Assembly (NCBI GenBank): GCA_945787715.1
Contig: CALZJE010000028.1
Coordinates: forward strand, 1 to 55,295
Direction: 5' to 3'
DNA: 55,295 nucleotides
DNA from: an uncultured Ectothiorhodospiraceae bacterium
GTDB taxonomy: Bacteria; Pseudomonadota; Gammaproteobacteria; S012-40
Shown: one piece after another, positions 8,523 to 18,476 of the stretch
Numbering within the stretch: the stretch's first letter is position 1
Layout of the letters: each line of letters opens with the position of its first letter
Notes under the pieces: model-generated
Told to the model about the DNA's origin: nothing
Database searches by the model: none
Seen by the model: the letters and a program-made list of their open reading frames with translations, nothing else
Made by a program: the position numbers and the translations under genes

Positions 8523-8861
8523 TTTATTCATATACTTATACTTCAAGCTTTAGCAGCTTAAAGTTCGAAAAATATTCTTCGACAAATGAAGTGGGAACAG
8601 TGGGAAAGCTAAAAGGACATAGCGCATTCAGATTCATTTCTTATGAGAAATACGCCAGATGTCGGAAATGATTTTATTATTATTATCCCATTAGTTATTT
8701 ATGAGGTGTATAATTGACCAACCATGTTGTTTTTCAAATAGCGATAATCAGAGGTGATTAACAAATACTATACAATATAATGTCGAATTAGCATAAAAAT
8801 TTTTTGACTAATTCTGAAAATATAAATATTCAGCTACTAACTCACCAGAATAAGTAAAAAT
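8523..8861. other. AT-rich intergenic region before the surface-protein block
   Basis: The last 150 bp are extremely AT-rich and probably hold the promoter of the ligase gene at 8862. No gene, RNA or strong hairpin was recognised. Confidence 0.4.
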
Positions 8862-10553
8862 ATGCTACGTATTATCTCTATAGCTAGAGCATTAACAACT
8901 ATCGAAAATCCAGGTTATTATTTTATACTGGTAACTGGCCTGTTTATATCGACTCTTCATTTCAATGTATTCTATTACAGCCATGACACGCCAAAATGGT
9001 TTGTGTTTGATATCGCCACTACCTTATTTGTTGCCTATTCGTTAAGAAATCAAAAACAGATTCAATTTTCCTACCTGGGTGCATTGGTTCTCACGCTTAT
9101 TTATTTGATGGTGATTAGTCTTTGGTGGGCGCCACATAAAGTGGCAGGTGTCGAGTTTATACTGCGATTCACAAATGCTGCTCTTGTTATTTATTGTTTG
9201 CTGAAGCGATACTCTCAAGAAAAGCTGCTGGAGATTGTTTTAAATACTATTTTTATATCTGCATTGGGTTTTAGCTGTCTCTTTATACTTGAACGATACA
9301 TTCTCGAACTATCATTCAATGTGGGTACATTTTCCCCCATCGGTTTTATTAATAATACTTCAGCGGTGTTCAATATCTGGGTACCTGGTCTGGTAATCTA
9401 TGCCGTAACTTATCAAAAAAATCGGACAAAACTCGTATTAAGTATTTTTACATTATTGGTTGTTATCAGTGTGCTTATGGAAGCGGGTACAAGAGGGGCG
9501 ATTCTTGGTTTAAGTCTCAGTGAACTAGTTATTTTCTTAATAGTTTTGCGTAAGAACGCTAAACAGGCAGTTGCATTCTTAACCATTACTGCGTTGTTGC
9601 TATTAGGCATCGGGATTTATAACGTCTCTGATTCACTGCAAAACGGTCGCCTGGATGCTAAGTTGAGCGTTATGAAAAATAGTATCGGTCAGGCAGGGGA
9701 GTCTCGAATTAACATGCTCCAGAATACCTGGCAGATGACTCTAGATAATCCGTTTGGTGTTGGCGTCAATAATTTCGAATATATACACCCTAAATATGCG
9801 CAGGTTGGTACTCAAGGGGCTTCTTCTTTTGTCAATGAAAATCAAATTTTACGTACACCGCACAACATATTAGTTAAGATTTTTAGTGAATTAGGCCTCA
9901 TTGGCGGTTCACTTTTTACTATATTAATCATTTTTTGTTTTTTTGTAGCAATTTATAATGCGTTTAAGGGCTGTTACATCGATAAATGGCTGTTTGTAGG
10001 AGTATCTGCCACGTTATTTCATACCATGGTTAGTGCTGTATTGTTAACGCCAGCGAGTTTGTTCTTCTTTGTGTTATTAATGACGGCAGTAATTAAGCGA
10101 TCTATGCTTCAGAATAGAGTTGAACGTAGGTTTAGATTGCGGCTTCCATTAATAATTAAAGGGTCGTATTTAACAATTATTATTTTTTCTTGCTCAATGG
10201 TTTTTTCAGAGTACTTTGCGTTTAAAGGGCGTACAGATTACGATGGGGATTACCTGATTGAGGCTGTGAAGTTTAATCCTCAAAATGATAGAGCTTTGCT
10301 GAATCTTTCTCAATATTATTATTATAGAAACAAAGACTTAGAAGCCAGCCTGGATAGCATAGATCGTTTTTTAAGCCTATACCCTTACCATATTGCTGGG
10401 TTAATGATGAAAGCAGAGCGTCATTACCAGCTTGAAAATATGAATGAAGCTAAAAAAACCTTGGATAAACTGTTGGATATTTATCCGGGTTATAAAAAGG
10501 CTAACAGGCTTGAACAGCTGGTTAGTATAAAAACAAAGCGGCAATCAAATTAA
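8862..10553 (+). CDS. O-antigen ligase / Wzy / PglL-like membrane enzyme with TPR tail
   Basis: The 563-residue product has about twelve membrane helices. The motif GTRGAILGL (about residue 210) precedes a large periplasmic loop, and RTPHNILVKIFSELGLIGG (about residue 328) closes it; this is the arrangement of the Wzy/WaaL/PglL superfamily, which moves lipid-linked glycans onto lipid A, polymers or proteins. After the last helix, residues 460-560 form two or three TPR-like helices (ALLNLSQYYYY..., MMKAERHYQLE). Which acceptor is used cannot be told. No other glycan genes are near, but three giant exported proteins follow on the same strand, so an O-oligosaccharyltransferase role is a reasonable guess. 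The gap to the next gene is 46 bp. Confidence 0.8.
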   Translation: MLRIISIARALTTIENPGYYFILVTGLFISTLHFNVFYYSHDTPKWFVFDIATTLFVAYSLRNQKQIQFSYLGALVLTLIYLMVISLWWAPHKVAGVEFILRFTNAALVIYCLLKRYSQEKLLEIVLNTIFISALGFSCLFILERYILELSFNVGTFSPIGFINNTSAVFNIWVPGLVIYAVTYQKNRTKLVLSIFTLLVVISVLMEAGTRGAILGLSLSELVIFLIVLRKNAKQAVAFLTITALLLLGIGIYNVSDSLQNGRLDAKLSVMKNSIGQAGESRINMLQNTWQMTLDNPFGVGVNNFEYIHPKYAQVGTQGASSFVNENQILRTPHNILVKIFSELGLIGGSLFTILIIFCFFVAIYNAFKGCYIDKWLFVGVSATLFHTMVSAVLLTPASLFFFVLLMTAVIKRSMLQNRVERRFRLRLPLIIKGSYLTIIIFSCSMVFSEYFAFKGRTDYDGDYLIEAVKFNPQNDRALLNLSQYYYYRNKDLEASLDSIDRFLSLYPYHIAGLMMKAERHYQLENMNEAKKTLDKLLDIYPGYKKANRLEQLVSIKTKRQSN

Positions 10554-10599
10554 GCAACACTTAAATTTAAAAATAACATCAACAGAGCGTGATTTAAGA

Positions 10600-13500
10600 A
10601 TGAGAATGAATAAACTAGTTAATATTGCATTTTTTTTATTAATGGTATTGAGTTTCAATGCAGTTCTTCATGCTGACGAAACCTGTCAAAAAACAGTGAA
10701 TATGGGAGATTCTCTCGTTGATGCTTGGAACGGGAGTTGTGAATCAATCAATCGCAAGGATTATTACGACCCCTATAATCCCAAAGCAATTCCCGCGAAG
10801 TTTTATACGTTTACGCTTGACCGCCAAGCAGATGTTAAAATCACACTCAATCTTAGTTATAACGTTATTATATATTTGCTTGATGGTGCTACTAAAAATG
10901 GAACCATACTTAAACAAGTGAATGGCAAGACGCTTGAAAGCTATTTACCTGCAGGAACATATACGCTTGAAGTTACCTATCCTTTTTTCTCTTCTTTTAC
11001 ATTAAGTCTGACGTATAACGATGTCGGAAATACTGAATGTGTTCAGAGTCTAGTTGCGGGAACAACTATATCTGACGGCTGGGTTCCAAGCTGTGAATCA
11101 AATAATAGAAATATTGCTGATCCTTATAGTCCCTATCCTGATCTAGGATTTCGCGCAAAATATTTTACGTTTACTCTCGCAGAAGATTCAGATGTTAATA
11201 TTAAAGTGACATCAGAGGAAAACGCGTATCTCTATTTATTGAGCGGTCATGGTGAATTTGCTACACCACTTTTGGAATTTGATAAAAACGATGTTTTAAC
11301 GCCATTACCTGCGGGTGATTATACCGTTGAATTAACAACGAATGATCGTTATTCCCCCGGCAATTTCACGATTCTTTATTCCGTACTGAGCAATGACGCT
11401 TTATGTTCACAAGAACTTGTATTTGATGAAACCATAGAAGGCAATTGGTCTAATAGCTGTTTAATTCAAACCTGGGATAACTCTAATAGTGATCCTTATG
11501 CCGGGGTGAATCCTGAGCGCGCCATGTACTACACATTTTCGCTACAAGAGACAACAGATTTTCGTTTTAATGCAAACAGCACTAATCCAAAACTCGTATT
11601 GAATTTGTATCACGGTAATGATTACAGCAATCTGGTTAAAACAAATTTGAAAGGTGGCTACTGGTATGGATCAACGGATGCGATTATAGAAGCGACCTTG
11701 GCCCCGGACACTTACATATTGGAAGTAACAAGTTATAACCAACTTGCTGTTGGGAACTATTCATTTCAAGCTAAAATTCTTGGTGCTAGTGTCTGTAGTC
11801 AATCGATATCAGTAGGTGAGTATTACACAGGTCTGTTATCAAGCAATTGTATTTCGCAGTATCGTGAAGGTGTCAATAACGATCCTTATGCGCCACAACC
11901 TGGGGACTATTATGCGAGACGTTTTGAGTTCGAGTTATCAGAACCCCAAGTGATTAAGATTGATGCAAGCCTAGCTTCCAGTTCTGTATTTTTGTATTTA
12001 AGCCAAAAAAATACCTCGGGTAATACTTCTTTACTTGAAGAAACAGAATTCAATTATTGGAGTTATGAAAAAAGTCAAAGTATGTCTCGAGTGTTGGATA
12101 GTGGAAGTTATGTCGTTGAATTAACGTCTGCACAACCTTTTCAAAGTAGTTCGTACTCCCTATCTGTTCAACCAGTACGCAGTTCTGCTTGTGAAATATT
12201 TTTAAAGACGGATGAATTATTAACGAGTTATGTCTCAAGTTATAGTTGCCCTTCAAGTTTTAAAGAGAGTTACCAAAACCCAGACCCTTATGGTTCACCG
12301 CCACAGTTTGTTTTTAATTCGAAAGCAATCACCTTTAAAGTCGAAGAAGCAGGTGATATTACTTTTGATATTTCTGCCACTGGATTTATTCCTCATCTAT
12401 TTTTAGTGTCAGGTATTAATCGTGATGAGCAACTGATAATTGAAGAGCGAATGGGTTCTCGCTCTGGAAAGATCACGAACCTCCTTGAGGCAGGTTTTTA
12501 TACCTTAGAAATAACCAGTGCTGAAACTTCCACTTATGGTTCATTTTCAATAAAGATATTTGACCCTAATTTACAACCTCCAGAAAACGAACCAAAGCCA
12601 AATATTCCTCCAACAGAATCGTTATCGTGTGAATATGAATTGGCGAAGGTGAGTGAACAAACTATAACTGGTGAATGGTCGACAGATTGCATTTTTGATC
12701 ATTCAGTGTTCTATAAATTTGAATTAATGCAAATAGAAAAAATCGAGGTCTCTCTTAAAACTGAAGTAGATGCAAGTATAGCCGTACAAAAATTTGAAAG
12801 TGATAGATGGGAGGCAGTTACGGGTTCTGCGCGAATCGATGGAGGGGTTATTGAGCTATCTCACTTGTTCGATGTTGGTCTGTATCGTATAAAGCTCGAT
12901 CGTGCATCTTCAAATTCATCGGCTGATAGTTTTGAATTAAAAATACGCGGTAATTTGGGGCCGGATTCAGATAATGATGGCGTAGGTGATGATATAGATT
13001 TATTTCCACAAGATGGGACACAAGTTGGTGATGCGGATAAAGATGGCATAGATGATATTTTTGATAATGACTTTGATAACGATGGCGTTTTGAATTCCAA
13101 TGATGAATTCCCTCATAATCCATTAGAGTCTGAAGATGATGATTACGATGGTATCGGTAACAACAGTGATGATACTCCAATGCCTGAAGAAGGCGTTGTA
13201 CAATTGAATCAATCGGAATACACAGTAAGTGAAAGTGATGGCGCAATAACTGTTTTATTGAATCGATCTGATTATGTCATTGGTGAAACGCAAGATGACA
13301 ATTCTTCTGTGCCGAATTATTTGTTTATTAGAACCAATGATAAATCTGCAAAAACAAATCATAATTTTAAGGTAATTAGTGAAGTTGTAACTTTTGAAGC
13401 TGGCGAAACGTCAAAAGAGATAACCATTGAAATTCTAGACAACAATCTGTTCGAAGGAAATAAATCATTTGAAATTGAGCTGCTTTACCCACGAAGTATG

Positions 13501-15444
13501 AAGTTGGGTTTAAATAAAAAAGCAACTGTTCATATAACTGATGATGAAAAATTGCCAGAAGCTGGACTCATTAGATGGGAAACACTAGAGGAAAGTATCG
13601 AAGAAGCTAACAGTACTTATTCCTTTGAATTATTACGAGAAGGTGATTTAAAAGGTGAGGTTTTAGTTCATTACGCGATAAGAGATGAAACTGCACTTGC
13701 TTCTATCGATTATCAAGCAAGAAGTGGCACTGTCAAATTTTTAGACGGCGAGTCTAAAAAACAAATTCAAGTTTCTATATTCGACGATGACAAGCCAAAT
13801 GCGAATAAATCTTTTTCAATTGATTTAACTTACACAAGTGCCGGGATACTTTCTGATAATCCCGCTAAAACTATAACGATTTTTGATAACGATGTTGATC
13901 CTTCTTATAGTTTGATCTCTTTTAAAGAAGATCAAATTGAAATCGATGAGTATCACGGTAATTTGGGTATCGAAGTTGTTAGAACAGGCAACCTTTCTCT
14001 TTTATCAACATTCGAATGGCGAACTTTGTCAGGTACCGCAATCGATGGTACGGATTTCAAAAATTCCAGTGGTATTCTGCAGTTTGCTGAAGGTGAAAAA
14101 TCAAAATGGCTTTTTATTAAATTGCTGGGTGATTTTGAATCTGATGGTGTAAAAACACTTTCACTTGAATTGTTCAATGCAAGTCAGCATACCGCAATTA
14201 TGAGCGCTCCGTTAGAAGTCACGGTTGAAGATATTAGGTTAGATGGCAGGATAGAGTTTTCAAGTGATGAATATCAAATCCCGGAAAATGCGGGGACTTA
14301 TGAAGTAGCAATATTACGTCCCTTTGTTCGTTATTCAAACCTATTGGTTGAATATATCGTAACAGTGAAATCTGCAAATGCAGATCTTGATTTTGTTGTT
14401 TCCCAGGGAGTATTAAAATTTTCTGGAGAATATGATGGTAGTTTTTTGGGCGGCGTTGGAGATGTGTCGCAGTCGATTAAAGTTGAAGTTTTAGATGATG
14501 ATGTTTATGAAGATCTGGAATATTTTGAGATAGAACTGATAAGCGTAAAGGAAGAAGATTATAAGGGGGAATTTATTATCAATGATGAATTTCTTGATAA
14601 ACAAACCCTAACAAAGGTTTACATTATTGATGACGATGTACCACCTGTTTCTGGTACGTTAAAATTTAATCGCGAAAAATACACTTTTCCTGAAGCTCAA
14701 AGTAAAGCCACTATCACTATTCAAAGATTAAATGGCTCTAAAGGTGAGGTAAGTGTCGATTACACCACATCTGAAAGTACCGCATTGGCAAATCAGCATT
14801 TTGATACTGCAGCAGGGACTCTCACTTTTGCTGATGGTGAAACATCAAAAACCATTGAAATTGACATTATTGATAATTCGCTGGATGAAGATAATAAGTC
14901 GTTCGAAATAACGCTATCCAATCCTGTTGGTATCAATATTGTTAATCCACTTAGCGCAAAAATAGAAATCCAGGATGATGATATTACGTTACTTGGTGTC
15001 ATTTCATTAGAAAACACGACATACGACATAACTCGATCAGACGGTATGGTTAGTATTGAGCTGAAACGTGCTGGAGGAACCGAAGGTGAAATTAGCGTTG
15101 CTTATCGAGTTAATATCATTAATGGAAACGTTGAACAATTCAAGAATGTAATCGGTACTGTTGTTTTTGCTGATGGAGAAGATACAAAAGTAATCGAAAT
15201 TAATTTCAATGAAGAGATAGCGGGTGATAGTGAGTTTCAAGTAGTACTAAGTGGTACTGGAGATGCGCAGTTCAAGGGGGAATCCACGGTCACGGTTAAA
15301 GTTATTGATGATGTTGAAATTGGTGAGACTTCTGAGAATAATAAGTCAACATTGTTTGGTTCTATGAGTTTGTGGTTATTGTTGGTGACAGGTGTGTTTT
15401 TACTTTTACTATCGCCTCGACGGAAGCAAGAGGCTAAGTTGTAA
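10600..15444 (+). CDS. Giant surface protein: PPC-like repeats, thrombospondin-3 and Calx-beta domains, C-terminal sorting signal
   Basis: A signal peptide (residues 1-26, ending LHADE) leads into five units of about 120 residues, each starting with Cys and carrying SC...DPY...YFTF and later LxAGxYTxE; these resemble bacterial pre-peptidase C-terminal (PPC) domains. A diverged sixth unit follows. Residues about 786-865 are Asp-rich thrombospondin-type-3 calcium repeats (DSDNDGVGDD, DADKDGIDD). Residues about 866-1577 hold six Calx-beta-like domains with ADGETSKTIEI-type strands. The C-terminus has FGSMSLW, a hydrophobic helix, then SPRRKQEAK, a tripartite anchor similar to GlyGly-CTERM tails cut by rhombosortases. 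Calcium-stiffened adhesion is the likely role. Two start codons (10600, 10606) are possible. The stop overlaps the next start by one base. Confidence 0.85.
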   Translation: MRMNKLVNIAFFLLMVLSFNAVLHADETCQKTVNMGDSLVDAWNGSCESINRKDYYDPYNPKAIPAKFYTFTLDRQADVKITLNLSYNVIIYLLDGATKNGTILKQVNGKTLESYLPAGTYTLEVTYPFFSSFTLSLTYNDVGNTECVQSLVAGTTISDGWVPSCESNNRNIADPYSPYPDLGFRAKYFTFTLAEDSDVNIKVTSEENAYLYLLSGHGEFATPLLEFDKNDVLTPLPAGDYTVELTTNDRYSPGNFTILYSVLSNDALCSQELVFDETIEGNWSNSCLIQTWDNSNSDPYAGVNPERAMYYTFSLQETTDFRFNANSTNPKLVLNLYHGNDYSNLVKTNLKGGYWYGSTDAIIEATLAPDTYILEVTSYNQLAVGNYSFQAKILGASVCSQSISVGEYYTGLLSSNCISQYREGVNNDPYAPQPGDYYARRFEFELSEPQVIKIDASLASSSVFLYLSQKNTSGNTSLLEETEFNYWSYEKSQSMSRVLDSGSYVVELTSAQPFQSSSYSLSVQPVRSSACEIFLKTDELLTSYVSSYSCPSSFKESYQNPDPYGSPPQFVFNSKAITFKVEEAGDITFDISATGFIPHLFLVSGINRDEQLIIEERMGSRSGKITNLLEAGFYTLEITSAETSTYGSFSIKIFDPNLQPPENEPKPNIPPTESLSCEYELAKVSEQTITGEWSTDCIFDHSVFYKFELMQIEKIEVSLKTEVDASIAVQKFESDRWEAVTGSARIDGGVIELSHLFDVGLYRIKLDRASSNSSADSFELKIRGNLGPDSDNDGVGDDIDLFPQDGTQVGDADKDGIDDIFDNDFDNDGVLNSNDEFPHNPLESEDDDYDGIGNNSDDTPMPEEGVVQLNQSEYTVSESDGAITVLLNRSDYVIGETQDDNSSVPNYLFIRTNDKSAKTNHNFKVISEVVTFEAGETSKEITIEILDNNLFEGNKSFEIELLYPRSMKLGLNKKATVHITDDEKLPEAGLIRWETLEESIEEANSTYSFELLREGDLKGEVLVHYAIRDETALASIDYQARSGTVKFLDGESKKQIQVSIFDDDKPNANKSFSIDLTYTSAGILSDNPAKTITIFDNDVDPSYSLISFKEDQIEIDEYHGNLGIEVVRTGNLSLLSTFEWRTLSGTAIDGTDFKNSSGILQFAEGEKSKWLFIKLLGDFESDGVKTLSLELFNASQHTAIMSAPLEVTVEDIRLDGRIEFSSDEYQIPENAGTYEVAILRPFVRYSNLLVEYIVTVKSANADLDFVVSQGVLKFSGEYDGSFLGGVGDVSQSIKVEVLDDDVYEDLEYFEIELISVKEEDYKGEFIINDEFLDKQTLTKVYIIDDDVPPVSGTLKFNREKYTFPEAQSKATITIQRLNGSKGEVSVDYTTSESTALANQHFDTAAGTLTFADGETSKTIEIDIIDNSLDEDNKSFEITLSNPVGINIVNPLSAKIEIQDDDITLLGVISLENTTYDITRSDGMVSIELKRAGGTEGEISVAYRVNIINGNVEQFKNVIGTVVFADGEDTKVIEINFNEEIAGDSEFQVVLSGTGDAQFKGESTVTVKVIDDVEIGETSENNKSTLFGSMSLWLLLVTGVFLLLLSPRRKQEAKL

Positions 15445-18400
15445 TGATCATGAAGCGTCTTATTATCTTTTTTACACTTTTCCTTATTGTTTCTAGTATA
15501 GAGGCTAAGCCTTATTTTTGGGAGTTGGAAGGTGGGAGCAATCCTGTTGATCTAGTGGAGCGCCAAGATTATCGTCTTGGAAATTTAATACTTGCAGACC
15601 TTGATGGTGATAACGATATGGATCTTATTATCCCTGGTCGTCGAGATTACCCTAATAGTCCCACGCAATACTACCGTTTTTTTAAAAACACTGGCACCGT
15701 AACTAATGCGATATTTTCAGAACAAGTAGGTAATAATAATCCACTGGATCAAATTGAACGCCAGGATTATCGACTGGGAAACCTGATGCGTTTTTTTAAA
15801 AATACTGGCACCGTAACTAATGCGATATTTTCAGAACAAGTAGGTAATAATAGTCCACTGGATCAAATTGAACGCCAGGATTATCGACTGGGAAACCTGA
15901 TGCTTGCAGACCTGGATGGTGATAACGATATGGATCTTGTTGTCCCTGGACGACGCGACTATCCTAATTCACCTACTCAGTATTTTCGCATCTTTCAAGA
16001 TAATAGAAATAATCCCTCACATTTCATCAACACCTACCCCAAAGGCTCAAACGCAACTTTAGATGGCTTCACAATAAACATCCAACTCAACAAACCAGGA
16101 AAAGCCTATTATATAGTTGTAGATAATGAAAGCTCAGTTCCTTCAGTAGCAGAAGTAAAAGCAGGCACAGCAGCCGGAAGCTTAGCAGCTTTAGCGAGTG
16201 GCACCGTCAACGTTAATGAAGAACAAAAAACTTATGTTGCCATTATTAGCGGATTAATCGAGTCAACAGATTATGATATTTATGTTGTCGCCGAAGATAA
16301 TGAAGATCCAATACATATCCAACCAACAGTAACAAAGCTTGATTACTTCACAGCATCAGAGCCTACGAATATCTTACTTTTACCCGCTGAGATAGTAGAA
16401 AACACAATAACAGGAACAACAATCGGGTTGTTCACTTCTGAGGATCGAGGAAGCAATACCCATACTTACACACTGGTGGCAGGTGAGAGCGCTACTGATA
16501 ATGCTGCATTTGCGATTAGCGGCAATAGCTTGCAATCTGCTCATGTGTTCGATTATGAAACTATGTCTTTATACAATATTCGGGTACGAACAACTGATCA
16601 AACAGGATTGTTTTTTGAGAAGCCATTCGAAATTTCTGTGACAGACATCGATGAAATCTCTCCAGTATTTGAAAGTGGATTTCCAAAAATATCTAACATT
16701 ACTCAAGAAACTGCGCAAATTCGTGTGAAGATGAACGAGTTAGGTAAGATGTTCTATGTTGTTCTACCCGCTGATGTAACTGCACCTTCAGTACAACAAA
16801 TTATAAATCATCAAGATGGGAATGGGAGTAGCGCCCAAGTTTCTGGAGTGATGGAAATCGAACGTGCTGCACCGACAATCACATCTACTACGTTGGCGTT
16901 GTCACATTCTACTCATTACATTGCTTATTTAGTCGCACAAGACAATCAGGCTATTCCAAACTTACAAACAGTTGTTACCGCTATTGAATTTAGCATGCCA
17001 TTTACCCCAACAGCTATCAACTTGTCATCCGCTAGTATTCTTGAGCTTAATTACGCAGGTGAGACGATTGGTGCGTTGAGCGCTACTGATGAAGATTCCA
17101 ATGAGCATGTTTTTGAGTTAGTGACCGGTTCAGGTGATAACGATAATGCAAATTTTTCTATTGTCGGCAATACACTGAAATTTGAATCTGTTTCGGATTA
17201 TGAAGCTCAGAAACAATACTCAGTGCGCATACGTAGCACTGATGACAAAGGATTATATGCAGAACAAGTGCTGACAATTGATGTGACCGATGTGGATGAT
17301 ATGCCGCCGGTATTTGAAAACAATTATCCAGTTGTAGAAAACATCACATCGAGTTCGTTAGATCTATCGGTTAAGATTAATGAAAGTGGTAAAATCTATA
17401 TAGCGATTTTAGCTGCCGATGCTGTCGAACCAAGTTTGGAAGAAATGGTTTCAGGTATTACGCAATCAACTGCGTGGTTAGGTTATCAGGTTGTGGAAGT
17501 TACCGATACAACTATAGTGTACACAGTTTCGTTTACTGAACTTACACACTCCTCAATGTATAAACTTGTACTATTCGCTGAAGATGATTCCATTAATAAC
17601 AATCAACAAATTACTTTAACAACCTATCTTACAAAAACATTTGGCCCACCTAAATTTATCGAGGAATATCCGAAAGTGAGTGTGGGGGACGATAATGTAT
17701 TTAAGTTGGAAGTTAAAGTCGATCGCGTAGGAACCGTGTTTTACGCAGTTGTTGAAGAAGGGGAGAGCGCTCCGACTATTGACGATATTATTAGTACCAA
17801 AGAATTAAAACGTGATTTCATTGACAGCGGTCAGGTAAATGTAACAGATATTAAAGAATTGTTGGTTGCGGAAATTAAAAACCTTGATGTCAATAAATCT
17901 TATGATTTATATCTTTTTGCAGAAGATGATGGTGTTACTCCGTTAGCTCAACACGAAGTGTCTAAAATAGATTTTAGTCTTTCACCATCAGTGCCTGTGT
18001 TAGTTTCTCCCCTAAACGGTTCTGAAACTATCGCACTAGATACAGTATTTCAATGGAAGCCATCTACAGATCCAAATGGCGATGAAATAAGTTATGAGCT
18101 TTATGTTTGTATTACCGAGTCCTTCGATGATTGTGACCCACAGAATATGACGCCAAGTTTAATCGCGCTCAATATTAGTTTAATCGGATTTTTACCAGCG
18201 GCTTTAGCGTTCATATTATCACCTCGCCGAGAAAATAGATTGAAAATCAAACACGCGGTATTTATTCTGATTGCTTTTTCGCTGTTGACGTCTTGTGATC
18301 AAAATAAAAAATCTGATGAAAAAGATGCTGATAAAATCATAGTCGATACCAATATATCCCAATCAACTAAACAATCGATGTTACAAACAGAGACCATATA

Positions 18401-18476
18401 CTATTGGAAAGTAGTTGCAAAAGATGGGAAAGGTGGAGTAACTGAAAGCGAAGTATGGAGTTTTACAACGCAATAA
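15444..18476 (+). CDS. Surface protein with FG-GAP/VCBS and cadherin-like domains, internal membrane/lipobox insert
   Basis: A signal peptide (to IEAKP, about residue 23) precedes FG-GAP/VCBS-type calcium loops (ADLDGDNDMDL, twice). Residues about 190-850 alternate cadherin-like domains (FDYETMSLYNIRVRTTDQ) with Fn3-like modules (YDIYVVAEDN). The last 150 residues are an Fn3-like domain ending YYWKVVAKDGKGGV...WSFTTQ. It is interrupted at about 902-975 by a hydrophobic helix ending FILSPRR, then KIKHAVFILIAFSLLTSC, which looks like a lipoprotein signal, and a DEKDADK spacer. A 114-bp tandem duplication lies at 15675-15902. It is translationally coupled to the preceding gene (TAATG). Adhesion or matrix binding is likely; localisation is unclear because of the internal membrane segments. 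Confidence 0.8.
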   Translation: MIMKRLIIFFTLFLIVSSIEAKPYFWELEGGSNPVDLVERQDYRLGNLILADLDGDNDMDLIIPGRRDYPNSPTQYYRFFKNTGTVTNAIFSEQVGNNNPLDQIERQDYRLGNLMRFFKNTGTVTNAIFSEQVGNNSPLDQIERQDYRLGNLMLADLDGDNDMDLVVPGRRDYPNSPTQYFRIFQDNRNNPSHFINTYPKGSNATLDGFTINIQLNKPGKAYYIVVDNESSVPSVAEVKAGTAAGSLAALASGTVNVNEEQKTYVAIISGLIESTDYDIYVVAEDNEDPIHIQPTVTKLDYFTASEPTNILLLPAEIVENTITGTTIGLFTSEDRGSNTHTYTLVAGESATDNAAFAISGNSLQSAHVFDYETMSLYNIRVRTTDQTGLFFEKPFEISVTDIDEISPVFESGFPKISNITQETAQIRVKMNELGKMFYVVLPADVTAPSVQQIINHQDGNGSSAQVSGVMEIERAAPTITSTTLALSHSTHYIAYLVAQDNQAIPNLQTVVTAIEFSMPFTPTAINLSSASILELNYAGETIGALSATDEDSNEHVFELVTGSGDNDNANFSIVGNTLKFESVSDYEAQKQYSVRIRSTDDKGLYAEQVLTIDVTDVDDMPPVFENNYPVVENITSSSLDLSVKINESGKIYIAILAADAVEPSLEEMVSGITQSTAWLGYQVVEVTDTTIVYTVSFTELTHSSMYKLVLFAEDDSINNNQQITLTTYLTKTFGPPKFIEEYPKVSVGDDNVFKLEVKVDRVGTVFYAVVEEGESAPTIDDIISTKELKRDFIDSGQVNVTDIKELLVAEIKNLDVNKSYDLYLFAEDDGVTPLAQHEVSKIDFSLSPSVPVLVSPLNGSETIALDTVFQWKPSTDPNGDEISYELYVCITESFDDCDPQNMTPSLIALNISLIGFLPAALAFILSPRRENRLKIKHAVFILIAFSLLTSCDQNKKSDEKDADKIIVDTNISQSTKQSMLQTETIYYWKVVAKDGKGGVTESEVWSFTTQ
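15675..15902 (+). repeat. 114-bp tandem duplication inside the surface-protein gene
   Basis: 15675-15788 and 15789-15902 differ at only two positions that I can see. Each copy encodes 38 residues running from RFFKNTGTV to DYRLGNLM. The length is a multiple of three, so the frame is kept. The first copy joins directly to the second where a calcium-loop half (LADLDGDNDMDL) would be expected, so a full repeat was shortened by recombination. Confidence 0.9.

Noticed and set aside
12848-13246. His/Tyr-rich minus-strand readings opposite the thrombospondin-3 repeats
   Set aside because: Shadow of Asp/Asn-rich calcium repeats on the plus strand.
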